Shown here piece after piece: positions 14,887 to 22,318 of a DNA stretch of 42,205 nucleotides. Every line of letters begins with the position of its first letter. Positions within the stretch are counted from its first letter, which is position 1. The DNA is from Oscillospiraceae bacterium (GTDB taxonomy: Bacteria > Bacillota_A > Clostridia > Oscillospirales > Oscillospiraceae): NCBI GenBank assembly GCA_017398105.1, contig JAFQHF010000058.1:1-42205 (forward strand), written 5' to 3'. The notes under the pieces were generated by a model. That model was not told the origin of the DNA. It was given only the letters and a program-made list of their open reading frames with translations, and searched no databases. The translations under genes were made by a program, and so were the position numbers.

Positions 14887-16074
14887 ATGAAGAAAATATT
14901 TAAAAGTAAATATTTGACTATGGTTTGCTTCCTTGTGCTGTTAATAAGCATGTTTCTGCTTGGCATTACGCCCGTTTACAACGCCATCCAAACAACGGCA
15001 TGGATCTATTCCAGCACCGGAGTGCTGGATTTCTCGTACGTTGAATCCGGATATATTGAAAACTTTGCAGGGAAAGAACACTTTTTAGCGCTCAATGGCA
15101 TTTTGCAGAACATAATTCAGGCCAGAGAGGTCAATGAGCGGTACAAGCAGGATAACGGACGCTTAACCTACGTAATCGGAGAATACGATATGGATGTTAT
15201 AGCGGCCAATACTGTTGCCTTCCGGGATGCCGTGGAGGAACAGGGAATTCCTATGGTTTATGTAAATACGCCATTTCAGATTCATGAAACAGATACGCAG
15301 CTTCCAATCGGCATTGAGGATTACTCCAATGATAATGCGGACCGTTTTCTTGCGTATCTGGAGAAAAATCAGGTTTCTGTGCTTGATCTTCGGGACTGCG
15401 TAGCGGAGGATGGGCTGGATCATTATGATCTGTATTTTAAAACAGACCATCACTGGAAACCGGAAGCCGGTTTGTGGGCTGTAGGTAAAATAACCGATTA
15501 TCTTGCCCGGCTGGACAAGAGCTTTGGCGTGGACAGAAGCATCCTGGACCAGGAAAACTATCATTTCGAAACCATGGAAAAGGTGTTTTTGGGCAGTTCA
15601 GGGCGCCGGGTTGGTACGACCTATGCCGGAATGGATGACCTGACTGTTATTACACCCGAATTTGACACGAATCTGATTTTTTCAGCCCCAAATGGGAATC
15701 TGCATCGGACAGGCAGTTTTGCGGAAACGTTTCTTTTCCCTGAAAACCTGATTGCGGACAATATTTTATATTCCAACAGTTATACGGTATATTGTGGCGG
15801 CAGCTACGATCTGCTGAACATTCAGAATCTCGGAACGGAAAGCAATGCAAATCTCAATCCTAAAAAAATCCTGTTAATCCGCGATTCCTACAGTGATGTG
15901 CTGATACCATTTTTATCACTTGTGTATTCTCAGATTCACGTGATCGATATGCGTGTTTTTACATCCGATTTGCTTGCCTATCTGGATGAATTCAGGCCGG
16001 ATCTGGTGCTTGTTGTCTATAATCCGGGTGCATATGAAAATAACAATCTGAATATGTTTGATTTTCTGAAATAA
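14887..16074 (+). CDS. AlgJ/AlgX-like (DHHW motif) acyltransferase partner protein
   Basis: 395 residues from ATG 14887; ATG 14881 is also in frame, but GAGGA touches it, so the later start has the better spacing. One N-terminal membrane anchor (about residues 9-30) places the rest outside the cell. The KTDHHW motif (Asp187-His188-His189-Trp190) and the late RDSYSD with Ser334 form the SGNH-hydrolase-like Ser/His/Asp set of AlgJ, AlgX and DHHW proteins. Such proteins accept the acyl group exported by an MBOAT and attach it to sugar hydroxyls. Gene order MBOAT then DHHW is the usual pair, so function in surface-glycan O-acylation is well supported. Confidence 0.85.
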   Translation: MKKIFKSKYLTMVCFLVLLISMFLLGITPVYNAIQTTAWIYSSTGVLDFSYVESGYIENFAGKEHFLALNGILQNIIQAREVNERYKQDNGRLTYVIGEYDMDVIAANTVAFRDAVEEQGIPMVYVNTPFQIHETDTQLPIGIEDYSNDNADRFLAYLEKNQVSVLDLRDCVAEDGLDHYDLYFKTDHHWKPEAGLWAVGKITDYLARLDKSFGVDRSILDQENYHFETMEKVFLGSSGRRVGTTYAGMDDLTVITPEFDTNLIFSAPNGNLHRTGSFAETFLFPENLIADNILYSNSYTVYCGGSYDLLNIQNLGTESNANLNPKKILLIRDSYSDVLIPFLSLVYSQIHVIDMRVFTSDLLAYLDEFRPDLVLVVYNPGAYENNNLNMFDFLK

Positions 16075-16163
16075 CCGGAGCCGGGTTTTGCTGAAACGCA
16101 AACATAATCAGCGGTTCGACGGAAACTTGTGTAAAATACCATTCGCGGAGGAATTTCGAATCA

Positions 16164-17807
16164 ATGAACAGTAAGGAGAAGATCTGGTCCGGATTTCTTA
16201 TTGGAATACTCATTGCACTTGTATGTCTGTATTTTGCGGGTATTTTATGGATTAATGTAAATGCCCGTGTTTGGTTTAATTTTGATCTTTATGCAGATGC
16301 AAAGCTGGCTCAGATCATCAGCCAGACAAATTCTTTGTTTCCGGAAGGCTGGACATTTGGAAATCAGTTTTACATCATTGCAACACCGGTTATTAGTGCG
16401 CTTATCTGCAACGTTATCTCTGATCCGGCTGCTGCACTGGGAATTGCGTCCAGCGTTATGACGGTTATTCTGATGAGCTCGTTTCTTTGGTGCATATGGC
16501 CCTTTGTGAAGAAAGAAAATATTCCGGCGAGTTTGTTTTGTTTTATCGGCGGAATCCTGATCAGCAACGGCGCGGCCACCGATTTTAGCGGAATACAGAT
16601 ATTCTTTACAATGGGCAGCTATTATGCGTGCTACCTGTTTGGTATCCTGCTTACAATGGGCATATGGCTCAGAATACAGGAAGGGCTGAAAGTTCGGGCT
16701 GTGTATGTGATCCTGTGCTATTTTGTGAACATCGCATTAGGGATGCAGAGCTTGCGTGAAATGCTTAGCTTAAATCTGCCCCTGTGTGCCCTTTCCATCT
16801 ATTTTGTACTCCGGGATTATTTACAGAAGAAACGTATCGTGATCCCCAAAACCACCCGTTTTTCCCTGGTTTGCCTTTGGTGGTGTGCGTTTGGTATTGG
16901 CACCATGTCGGTATTGAAAAGAATGCCGGTCATCCAACAGAATGACATTCTTACGTTTGCGGAAACGTCGTTTCTTGACAGCGTTACAGGCAGTATAAAC
17001 GCACTGGCTCAGTATATTGGATTGATCCCGGATTGGAGCTGCGTCTTTGGCTGTTTTTCATTCTTCGCAGCACTTGCGCTGACTGCTGCGGTACTTTTCA
17101 GTGTAATATACATATTGATAACGGATGACAGGTCGGCTGTTGCATGTATGATTCTTTTTTGCGCGATCAGTATTGCGGCAGTATTCTGCGCAGGTATCTT
17201 TGTGATCGTTCTGCGTGACATCTATTTCTTTGTGTGGCATCTTTTGGCGACTTTGTGCATTACTTACTTGCTTGAGCGATTCAGCAGTCGCATGAACCTG
17301 AAAAGAGCAGTTCTGCTGATACTTTCCGCGATTGGCACGATCAACCTTTATTTTTCCTTTGCTGCAGATATTCAGATGTATCGAGAGAAAGAAAGCTTCT
17401 ACCGGGAGATTAGTGATACGTTGATTTCAGACGGCATTACCCACGTGTATTATAATATATGGGGAATGAACGATGCGGCGAGAATCGCCGCATCATCAGA
17501 GGATCGGCTGCTTTTCTGTGCAGTGACACCCAATTTTACGGAAGCGGAAAGCAATGCGGATCATGCGGATCTGCTGGCACCCATTTCCTACCTGTGCTAT
17601 GATGAATGGTATTCTGAAGAAGCGGACGTATCCGCCTATCTTTGCTTAAACGGCACGCTTCTGGAATCAGGAGAAAATCAGGAATATTACAGGATGCTGC
17701 AGGATCATGTAACATTGACGCACCGCTTTGTGAATGGCGGAGAAGACTATTGTTTCTATGCCTTCGATAAAGAATTGTACCAGGATATTATTCATGCGGA
17801 TTCATAA
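16164..17807 (+). CDS. Polytopic membrane protein, GT-C glycosyltransferase-like
   Basis: 547 residues. About ten hydrophobic segments occupy residues 10-415, followed by a roughly 130-residue hydrophilic C-terminal part. After the first membrane segment an acidic stretch (FNFDLYADAK) lies where GT-C glycosyltransferases keep their catalytic Asp, and the overall layout (many helices, soluble extracytoplasmic tail) matches PMT/ArnT-like proteins. I do not recognise the exact family. ATG at 16164 follows GGAGGAA. It is 89 bp after the DHHW gene, same strand and same low G+C, so it likely transfers sugars from a lipid carrier onto the glycan that the preceding pair acylates. Confidence 0.6.
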   Translation: MNSKEKIWSGFLIGILIALVCLYFAGILWINVNARVWFNFDLYADAKLAQIISQTNSLFPEGWTFGNQFYIIATPVISALICNVISDPAAALGIASSVMTVILMSSFLWCIWPFVKKENIPASLFCFIGGILISNGAATDFSGIQIFFTMGSYYACYLFGILLTMGIWLRIQEGLKVRAVYVILCYFVNIALGMQSLREMLSLNLPLCALSIYFVLRDYLQKKRIVIPKTTRFSLVCLWWCAFGIGTMSVLKRMPVIQQNDILTFAETSFLDSVTGSINALAQYIGLIPDWSCVFGCFSFFAALALTAAVLFSVIYILITDDRSAVACMILFCAISIAAVFCAGIFVIVLRDIYFFVWHLLATLCITYLLERFSSRMNLKRAVLLILSAIGTINLYFSFAADIQMYREKESFYREISDTLISDGITHVYYNIWGMNDAARIAASSEDRLLFCAVTPNFTEAESNADHADLLAPISYLCYDEWYSEEADVSAYLCLNGTLLESGENQEYYRMLQDHVTLTHRFVNGGEDYCFYAFDKELYQDIIHADS

Positions 17808-17891
17808 TAAAACCGTTTTCTTCACATTCGCTTGAATTCCGGTGAAATACGTTCTTTTCATTGATATTTTTTAAAAGGGGAGGTGCCTGAC

Positions 17892-18956
17892 ATGGCTTCT
17901 GGAAATTCCGGGCGGAAGATCTATCTGGATGTGCTGCGGATTCTGGCTTCGTTTCTGGTTTGCTACAACCATGCCCATGGCTTTCATTACTATCTGGATC
18001 AGGCGGCGGACGGAAGCCTTATGTCCTGGCTGCTGGTGTTTCATTCCGTGCTCATCCGGATCAATATTCCGCTGTTCTTTATGATCTCCGGTGCGCTGCT
18101 TTTCGGAAAGGAAGAGTCCTGGAAGGTGGTGCTGCACAAACGGGTGTGGCGGTTCTTTGTGCTGATCACGGGGGCCTCTGCGGTTACCTATGTTGTAATG
18201 AACTGGGGCTCGCTTTCCTGGCAGGATTTTGTTTACAGCTACCTCCGGGGTACGGTCAATGGCTCCCACTGGTATCTGTTTGCGTATCTGGGCCTGCTTC
18301 TGATGCTGCCCTTCCTGCGCAGGATCGCGGCCGGACTGACGAAGACGGATATTCTGGCCCTTCTGATTATGAAGCTGATCCATACGGCAGTGCTGCCGGT
18401 ACTGAATTTCGCTCTGAACCACTGGGGGATTGGGCCTGTTGCCCTGTCCGATCAGCTGCAGCTGCCGCTGATCGTGCTGGACTGCCTGTTCTATCCGCTG
18501 CTGGGCTATTATCTGGCGGAAAAGGTTTCCCCGGAGATCATCGGAAAGAAGCAGGCGGTGGCGCTGATCGCCCTCTATGTGGGAGGAAGTCTGATTTCCA
18601 CGGTGGTGACCTATGCCCAGGGTATGACCACCGGTTTTACACAGGATTATCTGGGCCTGTTCAACTGCCTTTCCGCCATGGCAGTGTTTCTGTTGGTACG
18701 CGGCGCATTTGAAAAAATTACGGTGCCCGGCAAGGTGCAGAAGGCTCTGTCTGCAGTCAGCGGAGCAGTGGTGGGCATCTATCTGCTGGAGCCCATGGTG
18801 GCAAAGTTTTTGTATGTGCCCTTCTTCCGGTTCTTTACCTGGGAGCCCATATCCATGATCCTGGGCTCTTTGCTGTGGACGGTGGTGTGTATGGCCACAG
18901 GTCTGGCCGTTACCTGGCTGCTGCGAAAGATTCCCGGAGTAAAACGCTATTTTTGA
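17892..18956 (+). CDS. Acyltransferase 3 family membrane protein (OafA-like)
   Basis: 354 residues from ATG 17892, 8 nt after AAGGGGAGG; the GTG three codons earlier overlaps that site. Ten or so membrane segments. The N-terminal signature KIYLDVLRILASFLVCYNHA carries the conserved R-x-x-A-x-x-x-V...H pattern whose His is required in AT3 proteins. Members O-acetylate or O-succinylate surface polysaccharides or cell-wall sugars. It follows the MBOAT cluster by 84 bp but is more G+C-rich, so it may be an older neighbour. A second acyltransferase type in the same locus suggests different positions or acyl groups. Confidence 0.85.
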   Translation: MASGNSGRKIYLDVLRILASFLVCYNHAHGFHYYLDQAADGSLMSWLLVFHSVLIRINIPLFFMISGALLFGKEESWKVVLHKRVWRFFVLITGASAVTYVVMNWGSLSWQDFVYSYLRGTVNGSHWYLFAYLGLLLMLPFLRRIAAGLTKTDILALLIMKLIHTAVLPVLNFALNHWGIGPVALSDQLQLPLIVLDCLFYPLLGYYLAEKVSPEIIGKKQAVALIALYVGGSLISTVVTYAQGMTTGFTQDYLGLFNCLSAMAVFLLVRGAFEKITVPGKVQKALSAVSGAVVGIYLLEPMVAKFLYVPFFRFFTWEPISMILGSLLWTVVCMATGLAVTWLLRKIPGVKRYF

Positions 18957-18971
18957 AAAAGGAGACAGGAT

Positions 18972-19172
18972 ATGCTGCTGGATGGCTGTCATGAAGGAAA
19001 GCACACTCCCCGGCTGACGGAGGTGAGGTGTCCCCGGTGTGGGGCGTGGGTAGAGGTGTTCGTCAAAATGGGCGGTGCCCCGGGCCAGACCGGAACCCTG
19101 GTTACCACAGAAGTCTGCGAATGCGGTTTTGAACTGTGCGCAGGGAGCTACGAATCGGAATACGCGCGGTGA
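18972..19172 (+). CDS. Small zinc-ribbon-like protein
   Basis: 66 residues, start ATG 18972 after AAAGGAGACAGG. Cysteines come as CPRC (20-23) and CEC (49-51), enough for one zinc ribbon, separated by a conserved-looking glycine-rich loop MGGAPGQTG. No enzyme motif. It starts 15 bp after the acyltransferase stop and is probably co-transcribed. Function unknown. Confidence 0.65.
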   Translation: MLLDGCHEGKHTPRLTEVRCPRCGAWVEVFVKMGGAPGQTGTLVTTEVCECGFELCAGSYESEYAR

Positions 19173-19196
19173 GTTGAATCTTATATGTCTTTGCAG

Positions 19197-19361
19197 GGCG
19201 GGGTTAGACACCAATGTCACTAAGTTAGTATGTCATTGCGAACCAGTCCTCAGACTGGTGTGGCAATCTCCTTCGATGATGGGGATTCCCACGCCAGTGT
19301 GCGCACTGGCTCGGAATGACAGTAATTCTTAACTTAGTGACATTGGGTCAGACACCCCGCC
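19197..19361. repeat. 165-bp MITE-like element with inverted termini
   Basis: The 17-bp core CCAATGTCACTAAGTTA (19211-19227) is repeated perfectly inverted at 19330-19346. The outer flanks also pair imperfectly (GGCGGGGT at 19197-19204 with ACCCCGCC at 19354-19361). The interior contains a GTCATTGCGAACCAGT...ACTGG...GGCAATCTCC module of the kind widespread between genes in gut Firmicutes. No coding capacity. Confidence 0.75.
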
Positions 19362-19388
19362 TTGTTGTATTCTTGCCGCAATACACAG

Positions 19389-19417
19389 TTGCAGGGCTTT
19401 GCCGAATGTGTTATACT
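19389..19417 (+). promoter_or_regulatory. Promoter of the capA-like gene
   Basis: TTGCAG (19389-19394), 17-bp spacer, TATACT (19412-19417), ending 33 nt before the ATG. Confidence 0.65.
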
Positions 19418-19450
19418 GTATATATATCAATTGCGGAAAGGACAAAAAAT

Positions 19451-20611
19451 ATGAAAAAGAGCAAAACTTCAATTGTGTTTACCGGCGATATCGGCTTTGA
19501 CCGGTATATGGACAGAAAGTGGGAGGATGAGCAGCTGCTGTCCCCGGCGGTGCTGGATTTCTTCCACAGTGCGGATCACACCGTGGCCAATGTGGAGGGC
19601 GCTCTGATCGATGCGGTGGATGACGGTTCCCGGGGCGTCTTCTTCCACAGCATGAACCCGGAGGCCACCTCCGTCCTGAAGAAGATGCATGCGGACATCT
19701 GGTCCATCGGCAACAATCACACCATGGACGCAGGCCGGGAGGGCATCATCAGCACCCGGAAGATCGCTGCCGACATGGGCTGCATGACCTTCGGCGCGGG
19801 ACTGAACGAGGTGGAAGCTTCCGAGCCTGTGTATCTGGACGAGGCCGGCGGCATCGGCATGTTCGGTGTTTCCTATATGGCCGAATGCATTCCCGCAACG
19901 GCTACGGAGCCGGGCATTTTCCGCTGGGACGATCTGGATTACATCGCAAAGCGCATTGCCGAGATCAAGTCCAAATGCCGCTGGTGCATCGTGGTCTCCC
20001 ACGGCGGTGAGGAGTTCACCAGCCTGCCCAGCCCCTATACCCGCGACCGGTATCTGAAGTTCCTGGAGCTGGGCGCGGACGTGGTGGTGAGCCACCATCC
20101 CCATGTGCCGGAAAATTATGAGCTGTTCGACAACGGCAAGGCTATTTTCTACTCCCTGGGCAATTTTATTTTCGATACCAACTATCAGCGGGTCCATCTG
20201 TACACCGACCTGGGCGTTCTGCTGAAGCTGACCTTCACCGAGGAGAAGATGGAATTCGATGCCATGGGCATTCAGATCGTCCGGGGCCCGGAACGGATCG
20301 TGGAAGCCCCTCTGCCGGATGTATTCACCAACATTCCCGCGGAGGAATACGAACTGCTGGCACCGCTGTCTGCCAAGGCCTTCGTGGTGGAGGATATGCG
20401 CAAGATGATCTATCTGGAGCCGGAGCGCTTTACCGATGCGCCCCAGGAGGTCTGGGACGGCTATTTCTTCAGCGAAGAGCCGGACGGCTATTTCGAGGGC
20501 GCCCATATGGACTTCAACATCATCGTGCCCTTCTCGAAAAAGGCGGAGGAAGGCTTGTGGAAGCAGAGCAAGCTGGAAAAGGTGAAGCAGTATATCCTGG
20601 CGCAGCTGTGA
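19451..20611 (+). CDS. CapA family metallophosphoesterase-like protein
   Basis: 386 residues from ATG 19451, preceded by GGAAAGGA; the frame extends 45 codons upstream through repeat DNA and that part is not credible. PGA_cap (CapA) motifs in order: FTGDIGFDRYM (near 10-20), NVEGAL, SIGNNHTMDAGREG, VVSHGGEE, VSHHPHVPENYE and FYSLGNFIFD, the calcineurin-like metal-binding set. CapA-type proteins take part in poly-gamma-glutamate capsule formation or act as phosphatases. No capBC genes are nearby and there is no obvious signal peptide, so a cytoplasmic phosphoesterase role is equally possible. Confidence 0.85.
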   Translation: MKKSKTSIVFTGDIGFDRYMDRKWEDEQLLSPAVLDFFHSADHTVANVEGALIDAVDDGSRGVFFHSMNPEATSVLKKMHADIWSIGNNHTMDAGREGIISTRKIAADMGCMTFGAGLNEVEASEPVYLDEAGGIGMFGVSYMAECIPATATEPGIFRWDDLDYIAKRIAEIKSKCRWCIVVSHGGEEFTSLPSPYTRDRYLKFLELGADVVVSHHPHVPENYELFDNGKAIFYSLGNFIFDTNYQRVHLYTDLGVLLKLTFTEEKMEFDAMGIQIVRGPERIVEAPLPDVFTNIPAEEYELLAPLSAKAFVVEDMRKMIYLEPERFTDAPQEVWDGYFFSEEPDGYFEGAHMDFNIIVPFSKKAEEGLWKQSKLEKVKQYILAQL

Positions 20612-20721
20612 TCCTGCCGTTAATTCCATAACAAGGACAGGGGCAGAAGAATTTCTTCCGTTCCGGAGGGATATCAAAGGGGAAATTTACAATTCTTTCA
20701 ATTCTTGCGGAAAATACATGC

Positions 20722-20727
20722 TATAAT
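20722..20727 (+). promoter_or_regulatory. -10 box before the lipoprotein gene
   Basis: TATAAT 29 nt before the ATG. The best -35, TTTCAA (20697-20702), is 19 bp upstream and weak, so the promoter call is tentative. Confidence 0.45.
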
Positions 20728-20755
20728 GGCAAAAAACAGGAAGGAGAGAATCGTT

Positions 20756-21010
20756 ATGAAGAAATTTCTGGTCTGTCTGCTGGCAGCGGCGGCTCTGGTC
20801 AGCGGCGTTGTGCTGGCAGGCTGCAACAAGCAGATGGTGGATATGACCTATTCCTACGAGCGGGCTATTTTGTCCCTGCCCAATGGGGAAGTGGTGGAAG
20901 GCCGCGTCAGCTCCTGGACGGACTATGAGGACGGCGACCAGATCCAGGTAAAAATCGAAGGAAAGACCTATCTGGTGCACAGCTCCAATATCGTCCTGAT
21001 CTCGGACTGA
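20756..21010 (+). CDS. Small putative lipoprotein
   Basis: 84 residues from ATG 20756, which follows AAGGAGAG. A lipoprotein signal peptide is clear: MKK, a hydrophobic stretch to residue 21, and lipobox LAGC with Cys22 as the lipidated residue. The mature 62-residue domain is rich in beta-strand residues (LPNGEVVEGRVSSWTDYEDG, then KIEGKTYLVHSSNIVLI), suggesting a small Sm/SH3-like barrel. Function unknown; attached to the outer face of the membrane. Confidence 0.75.
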   Translation: MKKFLVCLLAAAALVSGVVLAGCNKQMVDMTYSYERAILSLPNGEVVEGRVSSWTDYEDGDQIQVKIEGKTYLVHSSNIVLISD

Positions 21011-21031
21011 GGGTATGGTTAGCCGGTATTA

Positions 21032-21064
21032 TTGTAGGGGCGGATTTTTAATCCGCCCCTACAA
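21032..21064. repeat. REP-like palindrome (GTAGGGGCGGATT type)
   Basis: Perfect 15-bp arms (21032-21046 and 21050-21064) and a 3-nt loop. The downstream flank (TGTGCAGACGAACAATAATTTCC near 21076-21098, in part TGTGCAGACGAACAATAATT) resembles the internal part of the paired elements at 23189 and 40146. Confidence 0.85.
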
Positions 21065-21148
21065 CCGGGAGATCCCTGTGCAGACGAACAATAATTTCCC
21101 TCCGTGTATTCTCTTATCTGAAAAAATCCCAAAACAGAAAAATAGGTG

Positions 21149-21176
21149 TTGACTTTTTGGATTTTTGTGGTATAAT
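21149..21176 (+). promoter_or_regulatory. Promoter of the tRNA pair
   Basis: TTGACT (21149-21154), 16-bp spacer, TATAAT (21171-21176); the first tRNA base is 18 nt after the -10. Confidence 0.8.
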
Positions 21177-21193
21177 ACATTCTGTTCCGATAT

Positions 21194-21270
21194 GGAGGCA
21201 TAGCTCAGCTGGTTAGAGCGCATGCTTCACACGCATGAGGTCACAGGTTCGAGTCCTGTTGTCTCCACCA
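21194..21270 (+). tRNA. tRNA-Val (CAC)
   Basis: 77 nt with encoded CCA. Acceptor GGAGGCA pairs with TGTCTCC, D arm GCTC/GAGC, anticodon stem CATGC/GCATG with loop TTCACAC (anticodon CAC), T arm ACAGG-TTCGAGT-CCTGT. Confidence 0.95.
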
Positions 21271-21273
21271 TAT

Positions 21274-21347
21274 AGAGGATTTGTGTAACGGTAGCACACC
21301 GGACTCTGACTCCGTTTGCGGGGGTTCGAATCCCTCATCCTCTGCCA
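21274..21347 (+). tRNA. tRNA-Gln (CTG)
   Basis: 74 nt with encoded CCA, 3 nt after tRNA-Val. Acceptor AGAGGAT/ATCCTCT, D arm GTGT/GCAC, anticodon loop CTCTGAC (anticodon CTG), T arm GGGGG-TTCGAAT-CCCTC. The first anticodon-stem pair is a C-T mismatch. Confidence 0.93.
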
Positions 21348-21348
21348 A

Positions 21349-21387
21349 AAAATGCAGATACCCTTTTGGGTATCTGCATTTTTTATT
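21349..21387 (+). terminator. Terminator of the tRNA operon
   Basis: Thirteen-bp stem AATGCAGATACCC / GGGTATCTGCATT with a TTTT loop and a following T-run. Confidence 0.92.
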
Positions 21388-21428
21388 GCAGTTGTGGGGG
21401 ATTCGAACCCATCTAAATGCAACAGTCT

Positions 21429-21448
21429 GGTGGGGGCAAGCCCCCACC
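21429..21448. repeat. GC-rich palindrome GGTGGGGGC / GCCCCCACC
   Basis: Nine-bp perfect arms with a 2-nt loop, followed by CTACA as in the other REP-like repeats. Just upstream, 21395-21411 carries GGGGGATTCGAACCC, an inverted T-arm-like fragment. Confidence 0.75.
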
Positions 21449-21453
21449 CTACA

Positions 21454-21482
21454 TTGCTTTTTCGGAGGATTGATGCTATAAT
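21454..21482 (+). promoter_or_regulatory. Promoter of sfsA
   Basis: TTGCTT (21454-21459), 17-bp spacer, TATAAT (21477-21482), 31 nt before the ATG. Confidence 0.65.
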
Positions 21483-21513
21483 ATCCCCAAATCCTATTTT
21501 CGGAGAACCGTCT

Positions 21514-22191
21514 ATGACCTACACCAACATGCACCCCGGCATTTTTCTTGCCCGGCCTAACCGATTTATTGCCCATATCGACATGGAGGGGCAGACCGAG
21601 ATCGTCCATGTGAAAAATACCGGACGGTGCCGGGAGCTGCTTCCTGTGGGGGCGCGGGTCTGGTGCCAGAAATCGGACAATCCGGCCCGGAAGACGAAAT
21701 TTGACCTGATCACCGTGAAAAAAGGGGACAGGCTCATCAACATGGATTCCCAGGCGCCCAATATTGCGGCAGGGGAGTGGCTGCGCAGCGGCGGGCTGGG
21801 GAATGCGGAAAATGTCCGTGCGGAGGTGAAGCACGGGGATTCCCGGTTTGATTTCTCCTTTTCCCTGAATGGGAAGCCGTGCTTCCTGGAGGTCAAGGGC
21901 GTGACGCTGGAAACGGACGGGGTCTGCGCCTTCCCGGATGCCCCCACGGAGCGGGGAGCCAAGCACCTGCGGGGACTGACCCGGGCGGTGCAGGAGGGGT
22001 ACGGCGGCTATGTGCTGTTCGTTATCCAGATGGAGAATGTAAAATACCTGCACCCCAATGATGCCACCGATCCGGAATTCGGCAAAGCCCTCCGGGAAGC
22101 AGCGGCAAACGGCGTGCAGGTTCTGGCTGTGGACTGCAATGTGACGGTGGAGGAAATGAAGATCGGCAAATTCGTGCCGGTGGTGCTGTAA
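21514..22191 (+). CDS. sfsA: SfsA family protein (sugar fermentation stimulation homologue)
   Basis: 225 residues from ATG 21514 (GGAG upstream); the frame continues upstream through tRNA and repeat DNA, which is not real coding. SfsA proteins have an N-terminal OB-like part and a nuclease-like (PD-(D/E)XK-type) C-terminal part. Seen here: RPNRFIAHI, HVKNTGRCRELL, DFSFSLNGKPCFLEVKGVTL, where the D...E-V-K set matches the nuclease core, and FPDAPTERGAKHLRGL. The E. coli protein was linked to maltose metabolism; its true biochemical role, likely nucleic-acid binding, is unsettled. Single gene with its own promoter and terminator. Confidence 0.93.
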   Translation: MTYTNMHPGIFLARPNRFIAHIDMEGQTEIVHVKNTGRCRELLPVGARVWCQKSDNPARKTKFDLITVKKGDRLINMDSQAPNIAAGEWLRSGGLGNAENVRAEVKHGDSRFDFSFSLNGKPCFLEVKGVTLETDGVCAFPDAPTERGAKHLRGLTRAVQEGYGGYVLFVIQMENVKYLHPNDATDPEFGKALREAAANGVQVLAVDCNVTVEEMKIGKFVPVVL

Positions 22192-22202
22192 CCGAAAATT
22201 TT

Positions 22203-22236
22203 AACGGGGAGGGACGGAGCCTTCCCCGTTTTTCCC
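22203..22236 (+). terminator. Terminator after sfsA
   Basis: AACGGGGA pairs with TCCCCGTT (22223-22230) and is followed by TTTCCC. Confidence 0.75.
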
Positions 22237-22317
22237 GTAGGGGCGGATTTTCAATCCGCCCTTTTGCGGAATTTTCGGAAAACAAAAATCAGGGCGGATT
22301 AAAAATCCGCCCCTACG
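22236..22317. repeat. Paired REP-like element (BIME-type)
   Basis: CGTAGGGGCGGATT at the left end and AATCCGCCCCTACG at the right end, each with its own inner inverted half, separated by about 40 bp. The element ends 1 bp before the stop codon of the DMT exporter gene and could act as the 3' end of both converging transcripts. Confidence 0.85.
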
Positions 22318-22318
22318 A

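Noticed and set aside
21194..21450. Integrated element at the tRNA genes
   Set aside because: No integrase, no direct repeat of the tRNA 3' end and only ordinary genes follow; only an inverted T-arm fragment is seen.
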